From assembly GCA_020002185.1 (NCBI GenBank), contig CM034536.1, forward strand, positions 11,488,622 to 11,552,621: a stretch of DNA of 64,000 nt. Direction: 5' to 3'. The notes under the pieces were generated by a model, which was not told the origin of the DNA, did no database searches, and saw nothing but the letters and a program-made list of their open reading frames with translations. How positions within the stretch are numbered: position 1 is the first letter of the stretch; each line of letters opens with the position of its first letter. The DNA comes from Paraescarpia echinospica (lineage: Eukaryota; Annelida; Polychaeta; Sabellida; Siboglinidae). A program made the translations under genes and the position numbers. Below are positions 50,440 to 61,989 of the stretch, piece by piece.

Positions 50440-50850
50440 TGTCGTTGTCCTCATGATCGTAATAATAATGACCCTCAACGTCTTCAACTTCGTCATCATA
50501 ACCATCATTGTTATCATTGTCATGATCATCATCATCATCTTCATTACTAAGACAACGCATTTGTTGTCTTCATTGTCCTCGTCTTCATCATCATTATCAT
50601 TTATTACACTCATCATCACAGTCGTTATTATCATTGCTAGCATTATCATAATGATTATCATCATCATCACCGTCCTCATAATCATCATCATTATAATCAT
50701 CACCATTATTATGACCTCTTAATTGTCTTCATTTTCCTCGCCATCGTCATCGTAATCATTTATCATCATTGTCATCACTGTCTTCATTATCATTACTAAC
50801 ATCATCATCATCACCTTCATTATCATCGTCATTATAATCAACTTAGTCGT
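50440..50850. repeat. CAT/CATCAT-rich trinucleotide region
   Basis: Imperfect (CAT)n with (ATT) interruptions; Ile- or Met/Asp-rich frames here are low complexity. Confidence 0.85.
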
Positions 50851-50935
50851 TTTTATTACACAACCGGTCGATTTATTACATTACCGGTCGATTTATTACA
50901 TTACCGGTCGATTATTACATTATCGGTTGTAACAA
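50851..50935 (+). repeat. Four ~20-bp tandem repeats
   Basis: Units of CGGTCGATTTATTACATTAC repeat four times with small changes (one unit is a base short, the last diverged). Confidence 0.9.
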
Positions 50936-51269
50936 TCGTACTAATTATCATTGCTGCGACTGAACAGATACTAACAAGAATTAATGCACTTGCGATATAT
51001 ATGAATATGTGGTCTATGTAGCATTACAAACGGGCGTACTCTTTATTAGCACATTGGTAATTACCACTAGCTATAGCACAATGGTGGCTGCGTTAAAAAA
51101 GGTCAGAGCTTCTCGGCATCAAACAGAGTCCTGAGCGGGGTGATACCGTAATATCAGGGATGTACTCTAATCCCGGACCTTCGTATACCTCCACGAATAC
51201 TAACCAAAATGTGTCAAGTGGCGCAAAAAACCAGCGCCAATGTCCGGTACCAAGCATATAACTCCGACA

Positions 51270-51512
51270 CAAGCTAAGAACTACAAAATATGCTTTTGCT
51301 ATTCACCATCACGGTTGTGTTCACAGAGTGCTGGCTGCCAAAGGAGTTGTCCAACAATGGTGTATCTATTCAGGACGAAGTGAAACGAGATGTACTAAAC
51401 TCCGATGTAAATCCGTTCATCTACGGCGTCACCAGTGCCATGTTCCGTGAAGATGTGCGGTAGTTCTACCGACAGATACGCATCAAACTGTCTGCTCGTT
51501 TTCGATGAACGC
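51270..51512 (+). pseudogene. Rhodopsin-type GPCR fragment (TM6-TM7)
   Basis: The frame LLLFTITVVFTECWLPKEL resembles TM6 with its CWLP motif. After a short loop, LNSDVNPFIYGVTSAMFREDVR resembles TM7 with NPxxY (NPFIY) and the start of helix 8. A TAG follows (51461-51463), and the frame stays open for FYRQIRIKLSARF. Upstream of TM6 there is a TAA within 15 codons. No other TM segments were recognised, so this is a fragment or isolated last exon of a GPCR gene, probably dead. The receptor subtype cannot be told. Confidence 0.55.
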
Positions 51513-51519
51513 ACTATGA

Positions 51520-52690
51520 AAATACCAAGCCAATGTGTAGTTTGATAGTTCGTAAGTAAAAGGTAAAGGCATGTTCTTATATAGCGCTGTATCCAGTTCT
51601 TAAGACTGCTCAAAACTCTGTACACTTTACTCTCTGGCACACCTGTACAGTCGAATAAAATCTCTACTTCTCTGGGAAACATTCAGCCACGCTGTAATTA
51701 ATGCGCAAAGACTATATGTACGCAAATATCCACCACTGGCTGTAGCCAGGTATTCATTCATAGAGCTGAGTGAACTGGAGCAATGAAGAGGGAACGAACT
51801 TGTCCAAGGTCCGTCACGGCAGCAGAGGTTTCAAAACCGGGTCACTGCGCCACTCCACTCCACATGCAGTTCTATGTTATCGCGTCTTCATGGTTTAGTT
51901 TAAAATTACGGTACCGATATGATGCACTTAAGATCACTACGTACACATCTAGACGCTTCGAACAATGTAACGAAATGTTCGTATCTTTCGGTTGACGAGG
52001 AATACGTAAATCAGTGCTGTTTGAAACTTGGCACCAAGGAACCTCAATTTGGACAGTAGGCGTCACTGAGCGAGAAACTGGCTGTCTACACTGAAGGTTT
52101 TTGTCCGCTGTTCGGGAGGCAAGGGCATGCGCCTGCGGGACCGCAGCGCGCGATGTTAGCGTATTTGTTCAGTCACCTCATTTCATCAGAATAATCACCA
52201 AGCTGCGATACGTCATATAAAATGAAAGATTTTAAAGTAATCCTTGAAGTTTTGTACATATCACAATTCAAAATAATGACATTTGCAAACAAATCACGTA
52301 GAAACGTTGCATTTATTTATTGAGGCAACTGAACTTCGTCGTGTTTCATCAGAATAATCATCAGGCTGTACCACTTCTTATATAATTAAAATGGTGAGGT
52401 TATCGTTGAAAATGTTGAGCAATGATAATGCAAAGGACTGCATTTTCTACACGCGTGTGGTCTGGCTTGGCGCAACTCCAGAATGGCGGACGAACTGCTT
52501 ACGTACTTTTCTCGAACAATGTAGGTAGAGCGCGCTGCACCGTCTTGTATTGATATACGGTCTTTGCTTGGGACGATCTGCTTTGGATTGTTCTTAGAAA
52601 GGGCAATAACCTTACCGTTTCTTTCAGAGGTCGTATATTAACCCGATATGTACGTAGTCTAGAAGCAGTACCATAACAAACAGGCAAACA
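51520..52690. other. Intergenic, no gene seen
   Basis: Two similar short stretches (CATTTCATCAGAATAATCACCAAGCTG near 52180 and GTTTCATCAGAATAATCATCAGGCTG near 52342) suggest an old ~160-bp duplication; otherwise no feature. Confidence 0.45.
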
Positions 52691-52694
52691 TACG

Positions 52695-52755
52695 TATGTA
52701 CGTACGTACGCAAACACGCAAGCACGCACGCACACACGCAAACATATACACAACT

Positions 52756-52801
<46 letters not shown>

Positions 52802-52822
52802 GCGCACGCACACACACACAGC
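52695..52822 (+). repeat. (CA)n/(CG)n compound microsatellite
   Basis: ACGT/ACGC units, then (CA)n and (CG)n. Purine-pyrimidine alternation is continuous, so it could adopt Z-DNA. Confidence 0.9.
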
Positions 52823-53080
52823 AACTGACGACGCACAAGTCATGTTTACACTAGTTATGCCATACTATGATTAAAATATGCAACGTGTCTTGGCAAAAAT
52901 TGCTATTAACAGGTATTAACGTAATACAATGTTGTGGTCCTATGTGACACATGTTAGTCAATGCTACCCAATTAGAGTATATTGGGATTCGAATGATTAA
53001 TTCGAATCCTTGGAATCCTTAGATATATACGGAAAACGGAGCTGTTGTTTATCTCATAATCACCGAGAACAACGGAAAGT

Positions 53081-53155
53081 CATGAGTGTGCTTCAAATGA
53101 ATGATATTTTACTTTTTCACAGTCTTCCTCAGACGACTACCGCTAGATGGCGACA
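53081..53155. repeat. Left inverted copy of a repeat flanking CR1 copy 3
   Basis: Contains CATGAGTGTGC ... GATATTTTACTTTTTCACAGTC ... TTCCTCAGACGACTACCGCTAGATGG. Its reverse complement corresponds to 56821-56937, which has about 44 extra internal bases. Confidence 0.7.
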
Positions 53156-53164
53156 CGGTAGATC

Positions 53165-56100
53165 AGACCGGTGTTGGAAGGTGGAATGTCTGGAGAAGAA
53201 GGTAGCTAGGTTGGTAGATATTGTGAAGGGGTTGGAGATGATAATCAGCAAGGCGACAGATGGAATGGAGAGAGACGACAGTGATAGAGTTAGGAATTCT
53301 GTGAGACTGAAGGAGCTGAGTAGTGGCAAGAAGACCGATGAAAGGAGACTGAGGGGAAGGAAAGTTATCGGAGGGGAAGAAATTGGAGCATCGACGGCAG
53401 GAAATGTGACAAGCATGAAGGTGACAGGGGAGAAAGTGACCGTAGAGAAAGAGGTAGGAGGTTAAAAGAGACGGGAGAGGAGATATGGAAATGCAATGGG
53501 AGGAAAGATGACGGGAAGAAAGGAAGTGAGAGTTAATGTGACAGAAGAGAAGTTGGGAGGGACGATGAAAGGAGGAAAGGTTACAAGAGAAACAGCGACA
53601 GGAAAGAATGGAATAGACGGGATTGTGACAGGAGAGCAGGGGAATAAGACTACAACCAGACAGATGCAAACCGGAGAAGGAGCTACTCCGAGGCAGTGAT
53701 TGAGGGGGCAATGAGGAAAGAGAGGGTGTTTATGGGCATTATGAGAAAGACGGACAAGACACTAAGAGAGGGGAAGAACGTCGTTGTTTGTCTACCGGGG
53801 GCTAGGATAGAACATGTAACTGAAAGGGTAGAGAAAGTATTGGGGCATGGCAAGGGGGGCTATACTAGTACACGTAGGGACAAATAATGCTGACAGGGAG
53901 GGAACAACTGGGACAGTACAGAAGTACAGACAGTTAGTGAGGAAGTTAAAGAAGACAAGAGTCAAGCAGATTATTCTCTCAGGAATTTTGCCAGTAATGG
54001 GAGGAAGGGGACCAACGTATAGAAACTGCAAGAGGATGGCGATCAACGCACTAGTTGAGCAGATGAGTAAAGAAGAGGGGGTGGGATTAGTAGGTTTATA
54101 GGGATACTTTGTTGGGAGGGAAGATATGTACATGAGAGATGGCCTCCATCTAAGTAGAAAGGGAGCAGCAGTTTTCTCAGAGAACTTGCTGCAATATGTT
54201 GACAGTGGGACAGGCTGCATCTATTTAAACTACATTCGCAGGGGGATTCACAGAGAAGCCTGAAACTGGGGGCATAGATTAAAAACAGCAGAAATAAATC
54301 AGCAAAGAACAGCCTGGAAAACTGTTCTGAATCTACGTTTCTTTAAATGCAAGGAGCATAGTAAACAAAAGAAGTGAACTAAACAATTATGGTAGAAGAT
54401 ATTGACCCTCACATAATAGGTATAACCGAATCATGGTCCACCACTGATATATGAGATGCCGAATTGGGATTAACAGGCTATGTACTGTTCAAGAAAGATA
54501 GAATAGGAAGAAGGGGAGGTGGAGTTATTTTATATGTTAAAGAATCTATCCAGGCTATTGAAATAAAATTAGAAAGAGAAGCAGATTGCGAAGAAGCTGT
54601 TTGGTGTAAGATAGTTACAAGAAACTCAACGTTAACGGTGGGGTTAGTTTATCGAAGTCCAAACATAAGTGTAGAAGAGATTGAAAAAGTACAAAACGCT
54701 ATAAGGGATGTTAGCAAACGTGACTGTATTATTATGGGAGATTTTAACCATGGTCATATACAACGAAATCTCCACAGCGTATGGGGAGTGAGGACCCCAA
54801 GTTTTTAGTTTTAGTACAAGACTGTTTCCTTTCTCAACATGTGTTAGAGTCAACCAGGGGTGAGAATGTGTTAGACATAGTTTTGTCCTCACAGAATGAA
54901 TTAGTTGACAATGTCAAATTATGCGAGCCACTAGGAAGTAATGATCACAACCAGATACATTTTACCATTAAACTAAAATCAGAAAAAAATAACAAAAAGC
55001 AGTTCAGGAGGCATTTTCACAAAGGAAGATATAAGGTAATGAGGAAATATTTAGCAAAGATAGACTGGAACAACACACTGAAGAATAATCAGCAACAGAA
55101 TGCTGGAATATCATAGAGTGAAATTTAGTGCATCGTCAATAAATTTGTTCCTTTAAAAAAAACAAGGGAAGCGGTCCAGAAATAAATACTTATCGAAAGA
55201 AGCCATTAGAAAAATTAACTACAAGCAAACGATGTGGAAATCATATAGACGTACTGGAAATAACGAAGACTACAACATTTATAAAGAAGCACTAAACCAA
55301 GCTACAACTGAAATTCGAAATTCTAAGAGAAGCTATGAACAAAAATTAGCTTGTAATATAAAACAAGACAGCAAGAGTTGTTATGCATATATTCGGAGCA
55401 AACAGAAAGTTCAGGATAAGGTCGGTCCTCTAGAAGATAGTGCTGGAAATATAAAATCAGAGGGATTCTTAATGGCAGAAGACCTGAATGAGTATTTTAG
55501 TTCAGTGTTTACCAGGGAAGATATTAGTTCACTGCCAGTACCAGAGGCTAAGTTCAAGGGGACAGAATCAGATTATTTAGGACAGCTAATTGTAACCCCG
55601 GAAATGGTAGCTAAGAAAATAAGGGCTACGAAGGATAATAAATCACCTGGAGTGGATGGGATGTAGAACAAATTAGCGTACCATTTGCAACATTTTTCAA
55701 CTTGTCATTAGAAGAGGGAGTGGTTCCTTTATAATGGAAAGAAGCAAACATTATACCGTTATTTAAAAAAGGTTCCAGAAACAAGTCAGAGAAATAAATA
55801 TCAATGAGTTTAACGTCGGTGATTTGCAAATTATTAGAAAGACTAATTAAAGATCACATGGTGGATTTTCTTGTTAAACATAACTTGATAAACTCATCTC
55901 AACATAGGTTTCCAAAAGTGAGGTCATGCTTAACAAATACGTTATGTTTTTTGGAAGACATCACTAAGTGGGTAGACGAGGGATCACCAGTTAATATCAT
56001 CTACTTAGATTTTCAGAGAGCTTTCGACAAAGTGCTACAACAAAGTGCTACAACAACAAAGTGATACAACTACTGTAAAAGAAAAGGACTTAGGGTTAAC

Positions 56101-56795
56101 CATTAGTGCTGATATGAAGGTTTCAGAGCAGTGCGGAATTGCAGCTTCAAAGGGAAATCAAATCCTTGGATTAATTAGGCGAAACATAACGTACAAGGAA
56201 AAAGAGCTAATAATACCGCTGTACAAGACAATAGTTAGGCCTCATTTAGAATATTGTATTCAAGCGTGGAGGCCTTATCGCAGGAAGGACATAGATATGC
56301 TAGAAAGAGTGCAGAGGAGAGCAATTAAAATGATACCTAAACTGAGGGATCTTAGTTACGAAATACGCCTAAACAAATGTGGTTTAACAACACTAGAGAC
56401 CAGGAGATTGAGAGAAGATCAGATAGAAGTGTTTAAAATATTGAATGGTTATGAAAATATTGATAAAAATATTTTTTCTCTGTTAAGAAAGATAGAAGGA
56501 CCAGAAGGACATGAAGTTATATTAGTAAAGGAGCACTGTAGATTAGGTATAAAAAAAATTATCATTCTCACAAAGGACTGTAAATGATTGGAACAGATTA
56601 TCTCCTGATTGTGTTGGTGCTAGTAGCGTGAATATGTTTTAAAATAAAATCGACACACACCTTAAAAGGGCGGGATGCATGTAGATAAAAAGTACTGGAC
56701 TCTCGATAAGACAAAAGGCTTCCTTGTCCACCTACCATCTAAGTTAATTTTCTGGATGGCAATCTTGTTAAATCTTGTTAAATCTGCACAGACGT
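53165..56795 (+). mobile_element. CR1 copy 3, missing the catalytic RT core
   Basis: Starts inside ORF1 (CWKVECLEKKVARLVDI) and so lacks the zinc-finger start. The ORF1 esterase is broken: the serine block is shortened (VFMGIMRK for VFMGDSIMRK) and a stop precedes GYFVGRED. ORF2 starts near 54390 with several breaks; endonuclease, linker and SPGVDGM are visible. After LDFQRAFDKV (~56030) the sequence jumps to TTVKEKDLGLT (56066). About 430 bp present in copy 1 are gone, including motif B and FADD. The C-terminus and TTGTTAAATC repeats are intact to 56795. Non-autonomous. Confidence 0.88.
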
Positions 56796-56820
56796 AGTCA
56801 TTTTAATGTGTGCCCACCGC

Positions 56821-56937
56821 GTCTCACCGTCTAGCGGTAGCCATCTGTGGAAGAGTGCTGAAAACAGCCGAAACGTCACAGAAAAAAGGCAAACTGACTG
56901 TGCAATAAATAAAAATATCACTCATCGAAAAGTCATG
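56821..56937. repeat. Right inverted copy of a repeat flanking CR1 copy 3
   Basis: CACCGTCTAGCGGTAGCCATCTGTGGAA ... CAGCCGAAACGTCACAG ... GACTGTGCAATAAATAAAAATATCACTCAT. The GCCGAAACGTC stretch resembles the ends of Penelope-like elements, a resemblance I cannot confirm. Confidence 0.6.
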
Positions 56938-56939
56938 TT

Positions 56940-57595
56940 TAGCAGGAGTTTGTGTGTGTATGTACGTTCATTTGTGAAATAGCGTTATGTTTTACAAGAC
57001 AAATATGTATGTCAGCGTATCCCACAAGACGTGATCACATCGGGAAGTCATAAACAGACATGATCACCCATCACTGTTTGGAAGGTGATTTAAATAAAAT
57101 CCCAGCAGTCAGTATATTCAATATAAGATTCATTTATTAGAATATTTTTGATGTGTAGTGAAATGTTGACATATTTTACGACATGTTCAACAGTCGTAAC
57201 AATATATCACAATCGTGACCATATTATTTAATGTAATCTAAGTGTAATGTATGTTTGATGTTTTACATTGCATGATAATGAGGACAAACAGTTACTTTAG
57301 ATAACTGAATGGATTCTACTCGCATCAAACAAATGTATGTTCCACTGAAAATAACAGTGAATAGGAAAGGCCATAAAATAATTATATTAGCAAAACTAAA
57401 TCAAACTGTTAATTAAAAAACATTTCCGTACGATCTTATACGCATTAAATTTTGTAAATACTTATATTGATTAGTTAATAAATTGTTTGTCAAAACAAAA
57501 TAACAAATTATATTGACCTTACATATGCATTGGCAGTGCACACACCATACATCCGCTATCATGCATGCACCCATGCACGCGCCCACACCAGCACG
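56940..57595. other. Intergenic, no gene seen
   Basis: AT-rich; no supported gene or repeat. Confidence 0.45.
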
Positions 57596-57704
57596 CACGC
57601 ACGAACACAAACACGCGCGCACATGTACACATCATATACACGCACGCACTCACGCACGCACGCACGCACGCACGCACACACGCACGCACACACAAACAAA
57701 CAAA
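57596..57704 (+). repeat. (CACG)n/(CACA)n microsatellite
   Basis: Imperfect ACGC/ACAC tetranucleotide tract ending CAAACAAACAAACG. Confidence 0.9.
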
Positions 57705-57719
57705 CGAATAGAATCTTCG

Positions 57720-58157
57720 AGTAGTAGCATCTCCTAAAAGTTGAAGAGATAAGATCAACAACGCCTCATCCAAATTTCGACCGACATTTTTTTCATTACC
57801 AATCACAACACACATGCGATGAAGGAGTTTCTTTGTCAGACGTCGAGATAGGCCACTCAATCCATGAGAATAACCCGTATCCCGAGACAGCAACCGATTC
57901 GCCGTGAACCATGAAGCAACGCAGCAAGACGGAGATGTGTGTTCCCCAAAGCTGTCGGTACGGTGACGTTTATCGATCTGAAAGTTATCTTTTATGTCCA
58001 AAACATTAGGTTCAACGCTGCGAACAAGTCCAAAAAGATGGCCCACGGAATCTGGCAGATCCCACAGTATTCTGCATGATTCTGAAGTCACTAAATAGTT
58101 ATTGTCCTTCTGCCTCACCGTGTGGCCTAGTCGTGGTCTGGGTAACAGCATCTGCAT
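57720..58157 (-). CDS. Unrecognised open frame
   Basis: About 145 codons without a stop on the minus strand before it runs into the microsatellite, starting MQMLLPRPRLGH. Visible features: RILWDLPDSVGHLFGLV, SCCVASWFTANRLL, and GLSRRLTKKLLHRM. There is no signal peptide, no repeated motif and no match to LINE proteins that I know. Base composition is more balanced than the flanks. It could be an exon, a fragment of a mobile element, or chance. Confidence 0.25.
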
Positions 58158-58289
58158 CTAACCCTAGCCTAGGTTTTATAAAGCAAAACTAGATCGTGCG
58201 CTCCCCTCCCCTCCCTCATGCCCGCTTTGTCCGCGTCTGGTCAAAGTTTCATTTGGACTATTGAAGAAACTTTCCCAGTTTGTTTAAGG

Positions 58290-60219
58290 ATACTTAACAG
58301 TGAGGATAGGATATGAAGATCAGAAGAAATCAAGCAGCTAGAAACATCCAACAATGGAGATCATCAGATGAGGAATACAGGAAACTAGACAAAGAAGTAA
58401 AAAAGAGCTGTAGGACAGATAAGAGGAAATGGTTAGAAGAGAATGGTAAAGAAGCACAAACAGCAGCAGAACGGAATGACTCGAAAACGCTGTATAGGAT
58501 TGTGAGAGAGCTAACTAGCGCGAAAAAAAATTCCAACATACCAATAAAAGACAAAGATGGCAGAGTGCTTCTAACAAGCGAGGAACAAGCCACGAGGTGG
58601 ATTGAACACTTCCGAGAAGTATTAAATCAACCAACACCAACCACACTCTTCAACTTCGAACAGGAACCAAACACAAAAGAGTTTGATGTCATAATCAATG
58701 ACATCACTAGGGCAGAAGTCTCCAAAGCCATCGATAGCCTCAAGAACAACAAGGCAGCGGGCCTTGATGAAGTATCGGCCGAACTATTGAAACATGGCAA
58801 GGACTGGGTTGTAGACGAGTTAACCTACTTGTTCAATCTGATCTGGACTGAGGAGGAAGTTCCTAATGATTGGAGACGAGGAGTGATCGTGACGTTACCA
58901 AAGAAGGGGTTCCTGAGCGATTGCAATAACTGGCGAGGAATAACATTGATGTCAGTACCTGGAAAAGTGTTCTGCAGTGTGATCCTAAACCGGCTGAAGA
59001 CAGCAGTTGACCAACACCTCCGGGAGGAACAAGCTGGTTTTCGAAGAGGAAGGTCATGCAGTGAGCAGATCTTCACATTGCGAAACATCATCGAACAAAG
59101 CAGAGCGTTCCAGATACCTCTTTTAGTCAATTTCATTGACTTTGAAAATGCTTTCGACAATGTCCACAAAGATTCGCTATGGCAAATCCTGAAGCTATAC
59201 GGCATACCAAGCAAATATACAGACATTTTAAAATCGCTATACCGAAACACCAACTGCTGCATCAAAACCAACGATGGCTACACACAGACATGTTCGATAT
59301 AGAGACAGGTGTACATCAAGGTTGCATCCTGTCCCCTTTCCTCTTTGTTGTTGTTATCGACTTCATCATGAGGAAAATTAGGAAAGATCCGAACTTTGGT
59401 ATTAAATGGATAAATAATAGGTTGACAGACCTTGACTTTGCCGATGATATTGCACTGCTCAGCCACACGCCGGAGATCCTGCAAGAGATGACCAATAATT
59501 TAAACGAAAATGGAGAGATGGTCGGATTACGAATCAGCTATGGGAAGACAGAAACATTGTCAGTTGGTGATGGATCTGACCTCCACATTGTGATCGATCA
59601 GCAAGAGGTGCAATGCGTCGAGAACTTCCCTTACCTCGGAAGCTACATCTCTAGGAAAGGCGACGCGGAAGTAGATGTACGAGCGAGGATATGCAAGGCA
59701 TCAGCAGTGTTCCAAAGACTACGTCCAATATGGTCCAGTAACACCATCAGAAAGGACATAAAAATACGTCTTTACATGTCAATCGTAATACCAACAGCGA
59801 TATATGCCTGTGAAACCTGAAAGAATACGGCGAGGATATCAACAAAACTATACATATTTCACCGACAATGTCTCCGGTTCAAACTGGGCTTATCGTGGAG
59901 AGAGCACATCACCAATGAAGAAGTGATTAGGAGGGCAGGTCTGGATAGCCTGCATTACATAGTTAAGTCTTGACGACGAAGACTAGCGGGACATATCCTA
60001 CGCCTAACAAGAGAGAGAACAGCACATGTAGCAATGGAATGGGTGCCTGAAGGTGGAAACAGATGGAGAGGAAGGCCGACTAAGACCTGGCGCAAGACAT
60101 TTATAGAAGATCTGGCAGAAATGGAAAACACCTGGAATGAGGCCAAAGAAACTGCGAAAGACCGTAGTAGATGGAGAAAGCTCGTCGACCGATGTCCCGA
60201 AAGGAACAGGAGGAACTAA
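58290..60219 (+). mobile_element. RTE-like LINE, 5'-truncated, RT almost intact
   Basis: Begins after the endonuclease with KIRRNQAARNIQQWRS. The frame to 59302 holds NKAAGLDEVSAELLKHG, VPNDWRRGVIVTLPKKG, CNNWRGITLMSVPGKV, EEQAGFRRGRSC and FIDFENAFDNVHKDSLW (motif A). One frameshift (~59290) leads to a second frame (to 59820) with GVHQGCILSPFLF (motif B), LDFADDIALLSH (catalytic, ~59430) and YLGSYISRKGDA. A TGA (59818) and a further stop precede the tail GRPTKTWRKTFIEDL to 60219. Three or so lesions only. Confidence 0.88.
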
Positions 60220-61080
60220 GTCCAAGTCTAAGACTTAACAGCGTGTCAACTAACGGCATCGATTCAGGTACCTAGAATGTGTTCTTTTGCTGTCGGCTGC
60301 ACCAAGCAGTCCAATTCCGGGTTAATCCAGAAAGATTTCTTTCGCACTGCAAACGTGGTAGGAAACGGCGCTACGCAACAGAACTTTACGTCACTTCCGC
60401 AATACCCAACGCATAGCCCGCCGCGCGGCGCCACCGCTCACAGAAACTGCTAAGGGGGCGGTCGACTGGGTAATCACAGGACGCCTCTCCCTAATTCTAA
60501 GTATAACTAACCCTAACTATTTTCTAATACTGATGCTAACCCTAACTATGTATACTAATAGCATTAACAGCAATGAATAATGAGTTTGACACTAACCTTT
60601 TATACACGTTATCTAATTGGTTCGGATGATTACGCATTCGACCCTAGTGTAAATAAAATCCCATAATAAAGCAGCGGTCCCGACACGGTTAGTGATTTTA
60701 ATCACCGGGGTGATGCCGGGCGGTCCAAATAGCTGACCGGTGGGTGGACGACGCCTGTAATTGTACAAACAACGACTGCAAATTCTGTAATAACAGTAAT
60801 TCGTTTGATTTTGTGTAACTGGACACAGCCATGCTTGCAAATTTATTAGGGACGTATTCAAGTTGCATTCTGAGTTCCTCCATGTTTAAAATACAAATTT
60901 CCAGTGGGTCGACATGTCCCATACACTAAATACCACTTTCCTCATTTCCTTACAAACTTGTTTTCACATTTTAAGATAAAACGGCGCAAAACAACTATAA
61001 TTATATCCACGGGAGCTAGCGTTTTTTAATTCGCTGATTGGTTGGACATAATCAACAAGGGAATCCCGCTGTCGAGTGGG
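60220..61080. other. Intergenic, no gene seen
   Basis: Short CTAACCCTAACT motifs near 60500-60545 and a small minus frame (60613-60922) have no supported identity. Confidence 0.4.
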
Positions 61081-61083
61081 TGA

Positions 61084-61557
61084 CGTTGTCGCGCTTACAT
61101 TTATCCGGGCGTTAAATAATATCCGGGTGACGTTTCTGCGCGTGCGCGTATCTAGGGGAATGCATTTATTACCAGCTACGACTGTCGCGTTTTCATTTAT
61201 CCGGGCGTTATGTATCTTTATATGTATATGCATATTTACATATATGTCTATATATATACATAAATTATAAAATGTTTGCTTCCCACAAACATAAACAATT
61301 TCTATCGTAAAACAGTCTCCTCTCCACTGACACGTCACGTGACATACTCTTATACTTGGTCACAAATCTGAAACAGCAAATTATAACTATGTACTCTAAC
61401 TATAACGCTCGTATTAGACAACAAACGAAACATATTTAACTATTGGATATTATTTATCACTACGTGATCTACCGGTGCCAAATATTATGCCTTACATATG
61501 CACATAAGCATCACCCGGATCAAATTTAACGCCCGGATAAATGTAAGCGCGACAACG
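61084..61557. mobile_element. MITE-like element with inverted termini
   Basis: GTTGTCGCGCTTACATTTAT followed by CCGGGCGTTAAAT occurs at 61085-61118 and, reversed, at 61521-61556. Each is followed inwards by ATCCGGGTGA. A third partial copy (TCGCGTTTTCATTTATCCGGGCGTTA) is at 61185-61212. With ~475 bp between outer ends and no coding capacity, it looks like a non-autonomous DNA transposon. No clear target duplication was seen. Confidence 0.6.
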
Positions 61558-61589
61558 TGTCGTTTTGTTGACAGTTTGGGGCGCCTGTA

Positions 61590-61985
61590 AACTGCGGAAC
61601 GCGGTGGCGGAACGCGGCACCGATGCAAACTCTCTCTAGCATTTGATGTGTGGTTTGAATCAGACTTATACTTCACGCATAGTTAACAAAATAATCATAT
61701 GAAGGCATAATATATACATGTAGATTAAGTTATACTTTTATGATACAGAACGTCGATGGAACGATTCACATCTACCGGCGATTCCGGCAATAACTGGCGA
61801 AATTTCACCGTCGTTCCATCGCATAGAAATATACCTTCGATAGTATGCCTTCATATTGCCATACATTATATTATATGGATATTTAAGTATGTTTGATGTA
61901 TCAGTCTGATGCGAAGTACACGTCGAATGTTATAGAGATTTTTACATCGGTTCCGCGTTGTTCCGCCTCGTTCCGAGATTTTCAG
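61590..61985. repeat. Fold-back element with ~190-bp imperfect arms
   Basis: The left arm (GCGGAACGCGGTGGCGGAAC ... ACCGATGCAAACTCTCTCTA ... ATCAGACTTATAC ... ATATGAAGGCATA ... CGATGGAACGA) is mirrored on the right (TCGTTCCATCG ... TATGCCTTCATAT ... GTATCAGTCTGAT ... TAGAGATTTTTACATCGGT ... GTTCCGCC). The centre lies near 61785. The arms are diverged but in the same order. No protein frame explains it. Confidence 0.7.
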
Positions 61986-61989
61986 AGCC

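Noticed and set aside
50851..50935. Regular 20-bp repeats as a CRISPR array
   Set aside because: Contiguous units with no spacers in animal DNA.
56855..56880. CTGAAAACAGCCGAAACGTC as a hammerhead ribozyme core
   Set aside because: The required CTGANGA core is not present; only the GAAAC half resembles one.
60270..60460. CSFAVGCTKQSNS as the start of a THAP zinc finger
   Set aside because: Cysteine spacing is wrong and the downstream AVPTP and Cys-His parts are missing.
60495..60550. CTAACCCTAACT motifs as interstitial telomere repeats
   Set aside because: Only two short imperfect matches, not a tandem array.
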